Origin: Bacteroidales bacterium | GTDB taxonomy: Bacteria > Bacteroidota > Bacteroidia > Bacteroidales > M50B96 | NCBI GenBank assembly: GCA_018401015.1 | Contig: JAGYLP010000003.1 | Location: 1 to 64,000, forward strand | Length of the DNA stretch: 64,000 nucleotides | Reading direction: 5' to 3' | Shown here: positions 1 to 9,948 of the stretch, one piece after another | Layout: the number at the start of each line of letters is the position of its first letter | Position numbering within the stretch: position 1 is the stretch's first letter | Notes under the pieces: generated by a model | What the model saw: only the letters and a program-made list of their open reading frames with translations | Told to the model about the DNA's origin: nothing | Databases searched by the model: none | Position numbers and translations under genes: made by a program

Positions 1-8
1 AACCTACC

Positions 9-3000
9 TCAACGTAAGAGGGTTACATTTCCTTTCTTTTCGAAGCGAGTTCCATCCCAACAACGACTAATCAGGTGATAAACAAAAACCCCTGGAGGTT
101 GCAATTCCCCTTTAAAGGTTCCATCCCAACCAATCGATGAGTCGGTCGTTTCAAACACTTTCTCTCCCCAACGATTATAAACGGCAAAGTAGAGATCATC
201 GCTCATGGCTGTTCTTACAAACAAGACATCGTTTCGCTTATCACCGTTGGGCGAAAAGGCTGAGGGAACAAAAACATGGTCTTCGTCGCACATAACCTCT
301 AACACCCAAATAAAAATACTATCGTTGCGTACACATCCCCAGGCATCCGTTCCGCTGATAAAATACCACTGATGGTCTTGCGGACTAATTTGAATAGCCG
401 ACAAATCGTTCATTTCCAGATAATCTTGCGGATACCAAGACACACTTATATCCGGAGGTAAAATCGGTTCAATCCAAATAACTTGATTGTGGTATAGGCT
501 ATCCTCCAGCTTTTCAATCATTTCCTGAGCCGATAAAGACCAGTCGGAAAATTCAATTCGAACGCTATCCTTGGCATAACAGGATGCTTCGCTGGTTTCT
601 AAATACAAATAACCGGGGGTTTGAATCCAAATAAGCGGTTCAATTGTTCCCTGTCCGCTAAGAATCATCGACTCCGGAATCCAATGAATCTGAATATCGG
701 AGCTACTAAAAGGTTCCAGGAAGTTCACCACCAGCGTATCACCTGCGCAAAGGACCTGCTGTTCGGGCAAATCGACACTCACCGCAATGCGATTGATGTA
801 AACCGAATCCTCTACTATGCAGAAAGTATTTTCAGCTTGAAAGTAATAGTATTGAGCTTGAGTCGGCATTTGGCTAATTGCCAGGGTATCGGAAGCCAAC
901 AACTGACTCAAAGCTGCATTTCCATACCATTCAACCCAAGCTGTTCCTTCAATCGGTGTGGCTTCCACCCAGAGGGTATCGTAATCGCATACTTGAACCG
1001 AATCGGGTAAAAGGTAGGATAAATAATGAGGGATAAGCGTTTGATACAAGGTATCGAAGCAGGATCGATTTTCCATAGCGAGCTGAAACTCCTGTTGCCC
1101 GTCGATGATTACCCAGGGATTCGCTACCACAGCATTGCTAAACAAATGAGCCGGCTCCCAGGAATAATTCACGCCAGAAATCAAGTTTTCGGGGCCCAGT
1201 TGAATCGAATCCAGATTACACGGATTTAGCTCGGATTGCAAACCAGCACTAAAAAGGGGCACATCGAAATAGAAACTATCCTCGGCCTGGCAATAGGCAT
1301 CGAAGCTTAAAACGTAGAACCACGAGGGATGATCAGGGCTCAGCCAAGCCTGGGTATCGGGGAAAGCTACTAAACTATCGTAAACGGGACTCCAGGAGAG
1401 CCAGGTTGTTTCCACCATGGGCGATGGTGCAACTTGCAACCAGACCGAATCGTAATCGCATTGAAAAGTAGTATCGCTCAGGTTTATTTGATGATTAACC
1501 TCATGAAAGTAAACTCGTTGCAGAACTGAATCGACACAGGGTCCTTTGATTAGGAAAAGGGTGAGCAGGGTATCCGATGTAATATTTTGCAGCCAGGGAT
1601 TCGGAGCTGCAGGATTGCTCACAAGCGCTGCTGGCGACCAGCTGTAAACCGTCGAACTATCGGCAGCAGCGGGTCCAACCTGAGCCGACTCCCCTTCACA
1701 TAAATGCACATCCGGCAAATAAGGAACCGATTCCATTTCGAACTTGAAAAGTGCGTTGTTGCAATTGGAGGAATTATTCGTTTCCGACCAAACCTGACCG
1801 GCAGGATAAGTAGGAAATTCCTGGCAGCCACCACAGGATGAGCACACCGACTGATAGATGTAACCACGTTTGTCGAAACGGGAGGTCCCTCCGTCAACGT
1901 GGTCGCGACCGCTGCTGCCACACGAGGCATAATGTTGTTCCCCAAAAAAGGTCGCATACTTCAAGCAATTGCCATCGTCGCTCAAAATCATGAGGTAGAA
2001 ATCTTGTCCGTCGGATTCTGTCTGAAAAGCTCCGGGGGTGACTTCCAGGTCTTTAATACCTTGAAATCCAGCCCAGGAAGAGGAGGTGTTGGTTAAACCG
2101 AGTCTCCCCCAGCCCGACAAGTATATTTTATCGAATAAATCGACAGCAAATGCAGTGAGTGCTATATCCGGATCACCATCGCCCAAACCAAAAACAGTCG
2201 ACCACTCAAAGGCGCTGAAGTCAGGAAGGATTTTAGCAATAAACTGCCCGCTATTAGGCTGATTATAAGCAGCATTGTAAATAAGTGTATTTCCGGGTGC
2301 TTCGGTTTGACCGGTTATAAAAATTCCACCGGCATCATCGACTTTCACAAAGTAAATTTGATCGTATTCGGTGGAACCGTATGTACTCAAATGCAAGAGA
2401 TTCTGCCCGCCTGCCTGAATCTTTCCAAGAAATCCATCGCTTGTTCCTCCGAGTTGAGAGGAAGGGAATAGGGCATCGGTAATCAACAGATCGACGCTAG
2501 AACTACCACCAGCAAAAAAGATATTCCCTTGTGCATCGACATCGATCGAGTACACGGCATCGTCGTCGCTGCCACCAATGTAACTACTCCAAAGTAACTG
2601 ACTCAAGTTGGCCGTTAAACTAAAAACGACCCCTTCTTGCATTCCATTGGAAAGTGGTTGAAAAGCATTGGAAACCGGAAAATTATCGGAAAAACTAGTC
2701 GAGCCCACATAAACCTGATTGTTCTCATCGACCATGATTTCGCCGCGCGCTCCGTCGCCATAATTGTAGTATAAGCCACCCATACCGGTATAGTTGAAAG
2801 GAGCATAACTACTGCGATAGTTCAATCCATCGTTCATAGAACCACCAATGTAAGTTCCTCCAAGCATGGAACTTCCGTTGGCTGATAGCTTAAACACAAA
2901 AATATCGGTCCCATTCTGAAAATTGATATTCAGATAATTAACCGGAGTTCCGCCATTAAAACTTCCGTCGTATGCGTTAAACAAGGTTGGAAAATCGGAT

Positions 3001-4022
3001 GAGCCGGTGGTTCCCAAAATCAATAAATTATCCTCCGAATCGGCTATCAGACTGTGGGGCATTTCACAATCGCTGCCACCAATGTAGGTGGCCCAAATTC
3101 GATTTTGGCCGATGGAATCATACTTAATAATACCAATATCCCAATTGCCGCCGGTTTGAAAATTAATATCGAAAGCGCCTGCACTAACCGGATAACCATC
3201 GCCTGCCACTATGCCTCCACTGAATGCATTTCCTTCACTATCGAAACTGGCGGTAAATCCCCAGTTATCGGCAGTAGAACCGCTATAAGTACTGAAGACT
3301 AAATAAGGGTCGATTACCAGATCGTGTCCTTTATCGAAAGCGCCAAGCTGGTAGGAAACTCGCCGATCCGTGAGTTGGAAATGACAGGAGACGGAGACGC
3401 TATCCTTTCCTTGTTTTTGAAAAGCAACAGGAGCCGATTCAATTAAATCGTTAATAGCCGATTGAATCCACAAGTCTCCATCACGCAGTGTGGGCTTCAC
3501 CAATCCTTGAATTTCATATTGTATGCGAGATGGATCAGCTCCGGATTCAACATGGAATTCGGTCTTGAGAACAGGACCTCCAAAAATATAAAAATCGACA
3601 CCCGGATAGAGGTTCTGAAAATGGACCACTTCGTAGGATAGCACCTCCGATTGCCATCGTTCGGGATCGTTCCCAATAAAAAAATTTGAATAACCCGGTA
3701 TAGTTCGATGTCCGTGAACATACATGGAATCCAATTCAACTCCGATAAATTGCATTCTAAAATGCTGAGAACGAAAAACCGAGTCGGATTTTCCATTTGC
3801 AGGAAGATGCTCGATCGGTTCGTTCAGGACAAATACCAAGGCAGAGGATTCCAGGTATAATCGCCCTCCGGGGATATCGGCCCGAAATAAAACCGCCTCG
3901 TCCCACTGGCCTTTATTTTCGGTAAAATGAATCTGAGCTCGAAGTGGATAGAGAATTCCCGGAAGAATGATCAGAAGAAGATTCAATAACAACAGGATTC
4001 TTTTGGAGCTCAGTGCAGTCAT
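9..4022 (-). CDS. T9SS type B secreted beta-propeller (SBBP-type) protein
   Basis: This 1337-residue protein has a signal peptide (hydrophobic residues 8-28, likely cleavage after the Ala-Gln at 29-30). A conserved N-terminal module begins with the motif FTENKGQW at residues 33-40. Residues of about 245-740 carry repeated YIGGS / YSTYSG-like blades typical of SBBP beta-propeller repeats, and a region of about 770-1240 has Ig-like repeats rich in Asp-Ser-Val strands. The last 85 residues (starting VPSAFSPNGDKRND, then YNRWGEKVFE and GWDG) are a type B T9SS C-terminal domain, so the protein should cross the outer membrane by T9SS and be held at or released from the surface. ATG at 4022; it lies 3 bp downstream of the LysM/PBP1 gene and is probably co-transcribed with it. 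The stop is intact 9 bases from the window edge. The ligand or function is not recognisable. Confidence 0.9.
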   Translation of the reverse strand: MTALSSKRILLLLNLLLIILPGILYPLRAQIHFTENKGQWDEAVLFRADIPGGRLYLESSALVFVLNEPIEHLPANGKSDSVFRSQHFRMQFIGVELDSMYVHGHRTIPGYSNFFIGNDPERWQSEVLSYEVVHFQNLYPGVDFYIFGGPVLKTEFHVESGADPSRIQYEIQGLVKPTLRDGDLWIQSAINDLIESAPVAFQKQGKDSVSVSCHFQLTDRRVSYQLGAFDKGHDLVIDPYLVFSTYSGSTADNWGFTASFDSEGNAFSGGIVAGDGYPVSAGAFDINFQTGGNWDIGIIKYDSIGQNRIWATYIGGSDCEMPHSLIADSEDNLLILGTTGSSDFPTLFNAYDGSFNGGTPVNYLNINFQNGTDIFVFKLSANGSSMLGGTYIGGSMNDGLNYRSSYAPFNYTGMGGLYYNYGDGARGEIMVDENNQVYVGSTSFSDNFPVSNAFQPLSNGMQEGVVFSLTANLSQLLWSSYIGGSDDDAVYSIDVDAQGNIFFAGGSSSVDLLITDALFPSSQLGGTSDGFLGKIQAGGQNLLHLSTYGSTEYDQIYFVKVDDAGGIFITGQTEAPGNTLIYNAAYNQPNSGQFIAKILPDFSAFEWSTVFGLGDGDPDIALTAFAVDLFDKIYLSGWGRLGLTNTSSSWAGFQGIKDLEVTPGAFQTESDGQDFYLMILSDDGNCLKYATFFGEQHYASCGSSGRDHVDGGTSRFDKRGYIYQSVCSSCGGCQEFPTYPAGQVWSETNNSSNCNNALFKFEMESVPYLPDVHLCEGESAQVGPAAADSSTVYSWSPAALVSNPAAPNPWLQNITSDTLLTLFLIKGPCVDSVLQRVYFHEVNHQINLSDTTFQCDYDSVWLQVAPSPMVETTWLSWSPVYDSLVAFPDTQAWLSPDHPSWFYVLSFDAYCQAEDSFYFDVPLFSAGLQSELNPCNLDSIQLGPENLISGVNYSWEPAHLFSNAVVANPWVIIDGQQEFQLAMENRSCFDTLYQTLIPHYLSYLLPDSVQVCDYDTLWVEATPIEGTAWVEWYGNAALSQLLASDTLAISQMPTQAQYYYFQAENTFCIVEDSVYINRIAVSVDLPEQQVLCAGDTLVVNFLEPFSSSDIQIHWIPESMILSGQGTIEPLIWIQTPGYLYLETSEASCYAKDSVRIEFSDWSLSAQEMIEKLEDSLYHNQVIWIEPILPPDISVSWYPQDYLEMNDLSAIQISPQDHQWYFISGTDAWGCVRNDSIFIWVLEVMCDEDHVFVPSAFSPNGDKRNDVLFVRTAMSDDLYFAVYNRWGEKVFETTDSSIGWDGTFKGELQPPGVFVYHLISRCWDGTRFEKKGNVTLLR

Positions 4023-4025
4023 AGT

Positions 4026-6695
4026 TTAGTCGGGCCTACGATATAGCCTCAGGTTTTGTTCTTTATTTGGATCAATTCCCAGGCTATCGATTTGTTCATT
4101 CTGTTGAAGAGAGTCTGGCTCGAATTCCGCAGGTAAGGTCGAGCGAAAATCTTTTTCTTCCCGTCGGAACAAGGTATCAATTCGATTGATATCGTAGTCC
4201 TCGGTGTACATTAATACGCTGATGTGCTGATTCTCGATTCCACCTGTGTCGGCAATGGCCTTGTAATAAAATTCGTTCTGTAGTCCTATGTTAAAAGCCT
4301 CCAGGTTAACGTCGTCGAGGCAATCGCGAAAATCCGGACCATATTCCATCAGGAGCGAAAGGAAATAATGAGCTAGATCGTAGCCTTGAAAAGCAAATTG
4401 ATTGGGTTCGGTGAGGAACTGCTTCCGATAATTCACAACAAAATCCTGCACTTCGGCCCGGGCATAATCCACATGAAAAGTTGAAAAAGTGTGGTATTGA
4501 AGCGAATGGAAATATTCCTGATCGATGTTATCAAAATTTCTGGCATTCGGAAATCCAGCCAGGGTAATTTCATAATCGGAGGTTTGCTCCATTAGCACCG
4601 TATTTAAAAAACGGAAGGTATTGGAAACAATTCCCCGATCGCGGGACGACAGGATAATTAAATTCGGAATATCCTCTCGCAAAGCTTCTTTGATGGGATG
4701 ATCGAAATACTCGCGGTCGTCTTCAATACGTGGTTTAATCATGTCGAAGGCTTTTTCACGATTAAGTTGAAAAGCCTTAACATGAATGGAATCGCCAGCT
4801 GCTTTTTCCTCCAAAAATGGAATAAGGTACTTCTCAAACATTTGCACTACCTCCCATTCTGCCTCGGAACCATAATGCAATAGCACAATGTTTTTGTAGT
4901 GATAATTGGCTAAAATTTGACTAAAGTCGCGTATCTGAGTTTCCATTGCCGGAATTACCTGAATGAAATGCGGATTACCGGCAAGCCAATCGTGGGGCGA
5001 CGACATGAGGGGAGAAACAAAGTTTACCGCATAGGCTTTCGAAAACTTATTAAACTCGTGTAGGTTTTGTTCGTACACCGGACCAACAATCAAATCTTGT
5101 TCCTGGAGATCGGGATTTGCCAGGAGGTGAATCAAACTATCGAGTCGGTTGCCGGTGTCGTAAACATTTAAATCGACGTTGCATCCGTCTTGTTTTTTAT
5201 CCGCCAGACCTAATAAGAAACCCTGATAGAATTCCAGCATAACCCGCGATTTATTATACACCAAATTCGGATTGTAATTAACATCCTGATATTCGGGTGA
5301 ATCTTTGGGATTATTTACGGGTTGGTTCATTCGCTCATGTGCATTCCGATGCAGGGTATCGTTTTCGAATAAGTAAAAAGGCAATAATAAACTCAATTGA
5401 AAAGTATCGCGGGCAGGATTGTACTCGAATCGAGCACAAGGATCTTCTTTTTGCTCACGCTGTTTAACTAATTGCTCAATTTGGGGTAAACCTGTGGGCC
5501 TACTATGCTTTTGCTGAAGCAGTTTACTCACAACGGGAAGGTCTTTTACATCTTTTTTGGGTATTTGCAGTACATCGTTCACCTTCAATTCATCTAGATC
5601 GATATCGCGATTGGCACGCTTTAGCTTTCGTTCCTTTATCCGGTAAAATTTCGTGATGCTATAGACTGTTTCGCCCTTTTCCACCCGATGATAAAAGTAT
5701 TTTTCATCTTGCCAGGCAAAAGCAAGTGAGTCTTTGACAGCTCCTTGTAGCACTTCGTCGGGATTTACCATTCCAGGTTTGGGAATTTTCAGTACCCGAT
5801 CTTCCTTAAAATCCTCGGCTGCCCAGGGATTATAGTGAATCATGCTATCCATTGGCACTCCGTACCGCTTGCAAATTGCATAAAGTGTTTCACCCTGCTC
5901 AATTTTATGACTCAACATTCCCGTACGTCTTGTCTCACCCGGATCGTTATTCTCCGATTTCGGCTTACTTCCCGACTCCAAGGGAGTTGTTTCTGGTTCG
6001 GGAATTCGAAGTAACTCTCCTATTGATAAACCATCTTCGACCGATGGATTGAGTTCGATTAAAGTCGCAAGCGGAACCTCAAAACGTTTCGACAAGCTGT
6101 ATAAGGTTTCCCCTTTCTGTACCGCATAAACACTAAAGTTACCCTCAGCAACGATTGGAGGAACGTCCACTCGAACATCGGCTTCTTCTTCCTCGAATAC
6201 GCGCGTTTTTAAGGTTTGTAAATCGACTCCTGATTTAGGAATTCTTATCCGATTGCCGGGTTTAATAGGTTCTTCAAATCCGGGATTCCAATACTGGATG
6301 ATTTCTAGTTTCGTTTCATACCGATTCAGAATGGAATAGAGGGTTTCTCCGGGTTCAATATAGTGGAAGTTGAATTCATTGCGGTATGCTATCTCGTCGG
6401 GGAAATTATTTTTCCCACGGATTACTGGTATTAAAATTTCCTGGTTCAAGGATAAGCCATCAAATACCGTCGGATTAAATTCAGCGACCTCAGGCAAAGT
6501 AACATGATAAGCGCGCGCAATAGAGTATAATGTTTGACCTTTGCGTACGATATGGATGTAAAAGAGATTTCCGTCAATAAGCTCCTGTTTATCAGAGAGT
6601 ACGATTTCTGTGCTTTGCGAATGGGCTGGAGCAGGTATTGTAAGACTCCAAACGATTACTCCCAGCAAGAGGACGATAAATTTTGAACGATTCAT
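4026..6695 (-). CDS. LysM (x5) and PBP1-fold envelope protein
   Basis: This 889-residue exported protein has a signal peptide at residues 1-27. Five LysM modules (about 46-91, 108-153, 188-232, 261-305 and 335-380) each have the KGQTLYSIA / GETLYS core and a closing (L)RIP or (L)KIP strand. A C-terminal region of about 430-850 resembles a periplasmic-binding-protein type 1 fold (DTFQLSLLLPFYL start; alternating strand/helix pattern including IILSSRDRG and FAFQGYDLAHY). LysM modules bind peptidoglycan; the PBP1-like domain is related to amino-acid-binding and LivJ-type receptors, but its ligand here is unknown. It is the first gene of a two-gene operon with the T9SS type B protein, 3 bp apart. 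A TAnnTTTG box sits about 50 bp upstream of the ATG. The combination is common in Bacteroidota, and a role in envelope integrity or sensing is inference. Confidence 0.88.
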   Translation of the reverse strand: MNRSKFIVLLLGVIVWSLTIPAPAHSQSTEIVLSDKQELIDGNLFYIHIVRKGQTLYSIARAYHVTLPEVAEFNPTVFDGLSLNQEILIPVIRGKNNFPDEIAYRNEFNFHYIEPGETLYSILNRYETKLEIIQYWNPGFEEPIKPGNRIRIPKSGVDLQTLKTRVFEEEEADVRVDVPPIVAEGNFSVYAVQKGETLYSLSKRFEVPLATLIELNPSVEDGLSIGELLRIPEPETTPLESGSKPKSENNDPGETRRTGMLSHKIEQGETLYAICKRYGVPMDSMIHYNPWAAEDFKEDRVLKIPKPGMVNPDEVLQGAVKDSLAFAWQDEKYFYHRVEKGETVYSITKFYRIKERKLKRANRDIDLDELKVNDVLQIPKKDVKDLPVVSKLLQQKHSRPTGLPQIEQLVKQREQKEDPCARFEYNPARDTFQLSLLLPFYLFENDTLHRNAHERMNQPVNNPKDSPEYQDVNYNPNLVYNKSRVMLEFYQGFLLGLADKKQDGCNVDLNVYDTGNRLDSLIHLLANPDLQEQDLIVGPVYEQNLHEFNKFSKAYAVNFVSPLMSSPHDWLAGNPHFIQVIPAMETQIRDFSQILANYHYKNIVLLHYGSEAEWEVVQMFEKYLIPFLEEKAAGDSIHVKAFQLNREKAFDMIKPRIEDDREYFDHPIKEALREDIPNLIILSSRDRGIVSNTFRFLNTVLMEQTSDYEITLAGFPNARNFDNIDQEYFHSLQYHTFSTFHVDYARAEVQDFVVNYRKQFLTEPNQFAFQGYDLAHYFLSLLMEYGPDFRDCLDDVNLEAFNIGLQNEFYYKAIADTGGIENQHISVLMYTEDYDINRIDTLFRREEKDFRSTLPAEFEPDSLQQNEQIDSLGIDPNKEQNLRLYRRPD

Positions 6696-7015
6696 GGATT
6701 GCTATTTATTGAACCCTTTTCCAATCGAGGGCTGTTTTCCAACGCAAAAGTAGGATTATCCTGTATGCTAAATGGTAAAAATATAAAATGCTACCAACAA
6801 TTTTTTCAAATACCGGAATGATTTTTTTCTCCTTACACGAGTACTATTGCTTCATGAAGTGGTATCCGTATTTATTCTATCGAGCCAAGCAATCGATCGA
6901 CAAGAAAAAAAGCGAAGGGAGTGAATCACCAGTAAACAAAATTTGTACTTTCCGATTTCATAAACCCCTGCAATCAAATACCGCTGAAACAATCAATTAG
7001 TAAATCGAGTACATT
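6696..7015. other. Divergent intergenic region (320 bp), no gene supported
   Basis: This AT-rich gap separates the minus-strand LysM operon from the plus-strand nuclease gene. It contains the minus-strand -7 box at 6745-6752. For the nuclease, a poor TACTTTCC match lies near 6947. A 70-codon open frame at 6788-7000 has no signal peptide, motif or coding character and is not called. Confidence 0.5.
6745..6752 (-). promoter_or_regulatory. Putative Bacteroidota -7 box for the LysM/PBP1 operon
   Basis: On the minus strand the octamer TACTTTTG is an exact match to the TAnnTTTG -7 consensus of the Bacteroidota primary sigma factor, 50 bp upstream of the ATG at 6695. A clear -33 TTTG is not seen. 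Confidence 0.5.
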
Positions 7016-9862
7016 ATGAATGAGCAACACTCAAAACCTTTCCTTCAGCATGTTTCCAATTGGATCCTAAAGCATTACCCCTCTCAAACCGATAACATTA
7101 TCATCCTGATTCCGAGTCTTAGAGCGAAGTCATTCTTGAATCTCTATCTGAGTGAATCCATCGATAAGCCATTGTGGCAACCTACTGTTCTAAGTATTCG
7201 AGAATGGGTAGAACAACAAAGCAATCAACTCATTGCCGATCCGATTACCCTCCTGTTTGAACTTTACCATGCCTATACAAAGGTGTTTTCTGATCCTGTT
7301 CTGCTCGACGAATTCATTACCTGGGGAGAAAATTTATTAAACGATTTCGACGAAATCGATATGCACTTGTTGAATGTAGATTCTCTGTTCACACACATTG
7401 GCGACTATCAGGCACTGCAAGATAATTTTGAACATCTTTCGGAGAGTCAGCAAAAAGCAATTGCTCAATTCTGGGGGCATTTTCAGAAAGAAGCTTCCAA
7501 TGATTTAAACAAACCGTTTGTAACGCTATGGGATAAAGCTCCAGGACTTTATCGGAGCTTTCAGGAATCTATCCGTTCGAAAAACATCACCTATCCCGGT
7601 GCCGCTTTTCGTTCGATAGCAGAAGGAGATTCAGTCCATTCGAAAGAGGACGAATCAATCTACTTGATGGTTGGGTTTAACTACCTGAGCCCAGCCGAAA
7701 AGCAGATCTTCAAGCTTATCCGACAAAATCATCCTGCCCATTTCTTTTGGGACTACCATCCCGAATACCTGGAACCAGAATGGCATGAAGCAGGAAGATT
7801 CATCCGGCAAAATTTAAAAATCTTCCCCGACGAAGAAGATTTCCGCGATATTCTACGCGAAAACCTACCGCAGTCGGATAATAAAGAGGTAAGAAGCTAC
7901 GAGTTTTCGTCGCACAGTGCCCAAGCTCGTTATGCAGCCGGTTTGAGCGAGCACATTCAAGCACAAGACACCGCTCGACCCGACCAGGTAGCTATAATTT
8001 TCCCCGACGAAAGTTTGCTTTTACCCTTAGTAAATCACCTTCCCGATAATATGCCCACTGTGAATATTACCATGGGCTTTCCCTTGAGGTATTCCAATAC
8101 ATCGAATTTTATTGAAAAGATCATTCAAATCCACCAACAAGCCTTGCAGGATAAAAAAAAGCGAGTAAAACGTTTAAGCATCCTGGAACTGTTTCTACAC
8201 GATTACTTTACTACTGCGAACGACGCTTTTTTTAAGGAAAAAACCGAGAGTCTTTTGAAAGATCAAAGACCCTGGATTAGTTTGACCGAGCTTGCCGATG
8301 GTGAATCCGACCTCTTTGGGATGATGAAGCATTTAGGCGAAGGTTCTAGTCTGACTCCCCTACTCTTGAATCTGTGTCAACACTTTGTTTACGTCGATAA
8401 TTCGAACCTACCTGATAGCGAAAGAGCCTTTTTTTATCAAATTCTTTTACTGATTCAGAAATTAGAAAATCTACAGCAAACATATTCTACCGAGGTTTCC
8501 GATTTATCACAGGCTCGGCTCCTAAACAAATTGATTCGGCAAGAGCGCATTCCATTCGAAGGAGAACCTCTCAAAGGCATTCAACTCATGGGATTTTTAG
8601 AGACACGACTGCTCGATTTCAAGGAAATAATCATCCTTTCTACGAACGAGGATAGCTTCCCTCCCTCTTCCTTTAAAACAGGATTTATTCCTCTGAGTCT
8701 GAAAAAAGCCTATGGTCTTCCTACTCCCGATATACACGATGCTATCCATGCTTATCATTTTTACAGGCTAATCCAACGGGCCGAAAAAGTTCATCTCCTT
8801 TATACCTCAAACAGTCCATCGGGACAAAAAGTGGAACCCAGCCGCTACTTGTCTCAGCTTAAATACAGCTCGAAGCAGGCACTTTCGGAATTCAAGATTA
8901 ATCCCTATCTGAAAACCGAAGATCCCGTGAAAATCGAAATCACTAAAACACCGGAAATGCTACAGCAGCTATTAAATCAAAATAGCAATCAAAAAAGCTT
9001 TTTCTTATCACCAAGCGCCATCAATACTTACATCGATTGCAGTTTGAAATTCTATTTCCGGTACGTTGCCCGAATCAAACCCATCGATGAACAGCAAGAA
9101 CTCATCGACTACAGGTATTTCGGAATTATTGTTCACGATACGCTGAAAATACTTTACGACAAACAAGAAGTTTTAACGAACGATTTTTTAAAAGACTTAC
9201 TGGAGAAATCAGCCCAAATTCGTGAAACCTTAATGCACGAAGTTGAAGCAAATGGCTTCGCCGCTAACCAGGTGATACATACTCCTGAGAATGAAATCAT
9301 TTTTGAAAATATGATGGAATATATACTTCAGGTTATTCGATATGATTTATCGCAGGCTCCCATCAAACCCATTAGTTTAGAGAAAGAATATCAGCGAGAA
9401 TTCCAACTCGATGCATCGAGCCGATGGAAAATTAAGGGGATAATTGACCGGGTGGATTTGGTGCATCAAACACTTCGGATTATCGATTACAAAACCGGAA
9501 GCGATGAACACAATGTGAAAGTGATTAGCGACCTCTTTTCACCCAACCTCAAGAAGCGGAACAAAGCTATTTTACAATTATTCATTTATGCCTATTTATT
9601 TGAATCGACGGATGATTCCAGGGCAGACAAACCGATTCATTTGCACCTATTTAACATCAAGAAGCTGTTCTCGCCCAGGCCAGCAACGGAGATAACCATT
9701 GACCGACAGACTTTAAATTACGCAGAACATCGAGCGGAGTTCATGGAACATTTTGAGGCTCTTTTGAGAGAAATGAGCTCGGATCAATTTGCATTTACTC
9801 AAACCGAAGAGCAAGAAATATGCTCGCGTTGCGACTACGTTTCCATTTGCGGAAGGGGATAA
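7016..9862 (+). CDS. AddB-like PD-(D/E)XK nuclease
   Basis: This 948-residue protein resembles AddB/RecB-family exonucleases. The N-terminal two thirds look like the degenerate helicase fold of AddB (IILIPSLRAKSFLNLYL near residue 27; no intact Walker A motif seen). The C-terminal part is a PD-(D/E)XK nuclease: SPSAINTYIDC at 665-675, a conserved His in GIIVHDTLK, then IIDRVD with Asp811 and DYKTG with Asp824 and Lys826. Cys675 together with Cys936, Cys939 and Cys945 (CxxCx5C) reproduces the four-cysteine 4Fe-4S latch typical of AddB-type nucleases. The expected role is double-strand break end processing with a UvrD-like AddA helicase partner, which is not adjacent: the gene stands alone and ends in a strong terminator. 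ATG at 7016. Assignment to the nuclease superfamily is firm; the name addB is inference. Confidence 0.85.
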   Translation: MNEQHSKPFLQHVSNWILKHYPSQTDNIIILIPSLRAKSFLNLYLSESIDKPLWQPTVLSIREWVEQQSNQLIADPITLLFELYHAYTKVFSDPVLLDEFITWGENLLNDFDEIDMHLLNVDSLFTHIGDYQALQDNFEHLSESQQKAIAQFWGHFQKEASNDLNKPFVTLWDKAPGLYRSFQESIRSKNITYPGAAFRSIAEGDSVHSKEDESIYLMVGFNYLSPAEKQIFKLIRQNHPAHFFWDYHPEYLEPEWHEAGRFIRQNLKIFPDEEDFRDILRENLPQSDNKEVRSYEFSSHSAQARYAAGLSEHIQAQDTARPDQVAIIFPDESLLLPLVNHLPDNMPTVNITMGFPLRYSNTSNFIEKIIQIHQQALQDKKKRVKRLSILELFLHDYFTTANDAFFKEKTESLLKDQRPWISLTELADGESDLFGMMKHLGEGSSLTPLLLNLCQHFVYVDNSNLPDSERAFFYQILLLIQKLENLQQTYSTEVSDLSQARLLNKLIRQERIPFEGEPLKGIQLMGFLETRLLDFKEIIILSTNEDSFPPSSFKTGFIPLSLKKAYGLPTPDIHDAIHAYHFYRLIQRAEKVHLLYTSNSPSGQKVEPSRYLSQLKYSSKQALSEFKINPYLKTEDPVKIEITKTPEMLQQLLNQNSNQKSFFLSPSAINTYIDCSLKFYFRYVARIKPIDEQQELIDYRYFGIIVHDTLKILYDKQEVLTNDFLKDLLEKSAQIRETLMHEVEANGFAANQVIHTPENEIIFENMMEYILQVIRYDLSQAPIKPISLEKEYQREFQLDASSRWKIKGIIDRVDLVHQTLRIIDYKTGSDEHNVKVISDLFSPNLKKRNKAILQLFIYAYLFESTDDSRADKPIHLHLFNIKKLFSPRPATEITIDRQTLNYAEHRAEFMEHFEALLREMSSDQFAFTQTEEQEICSRCDYVSICGRG

Positions 9863-9866
9863 AAAA

Positions 9867-9902
9867 ATTTGCCGAATAAAGAAGACTCTTTATTCGGCAA
9901 AT
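9867..9902. terminator. Strong bidirectional Rho-independent terminator
   Basis: A perfect 15-bp stem (arms 9867-9881 and 9888-9902, starting ATTTGCCGAATAAAG) closes a 6-nt loop. It is flanked by an A7 tract on the left and an AT-rich stretch on the right. It lies 4 bp after the nuclease stop and 46 bp before the convergent T9SS gene's stop, so it can serve both directions. Confidence 0.85.
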
Positions 9903-9948
9903 AAATCAGCTCGTGTTTAACCCAGCTGAAGAGTTAGATTCAATTGGA

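Noticed and set aside
621-1010. 129-codon plus-strand frame opposite the SBBP/T9SS protein
   Set aside because: Shadow frame with no start signal or homology-like features.
6788-7000. 70-codon plus-strand open frame upstream of the nuclease gene
   Set aside because: No signal peptide, motif or coding-like composition; it occupies the promoter region of the divergent genes.
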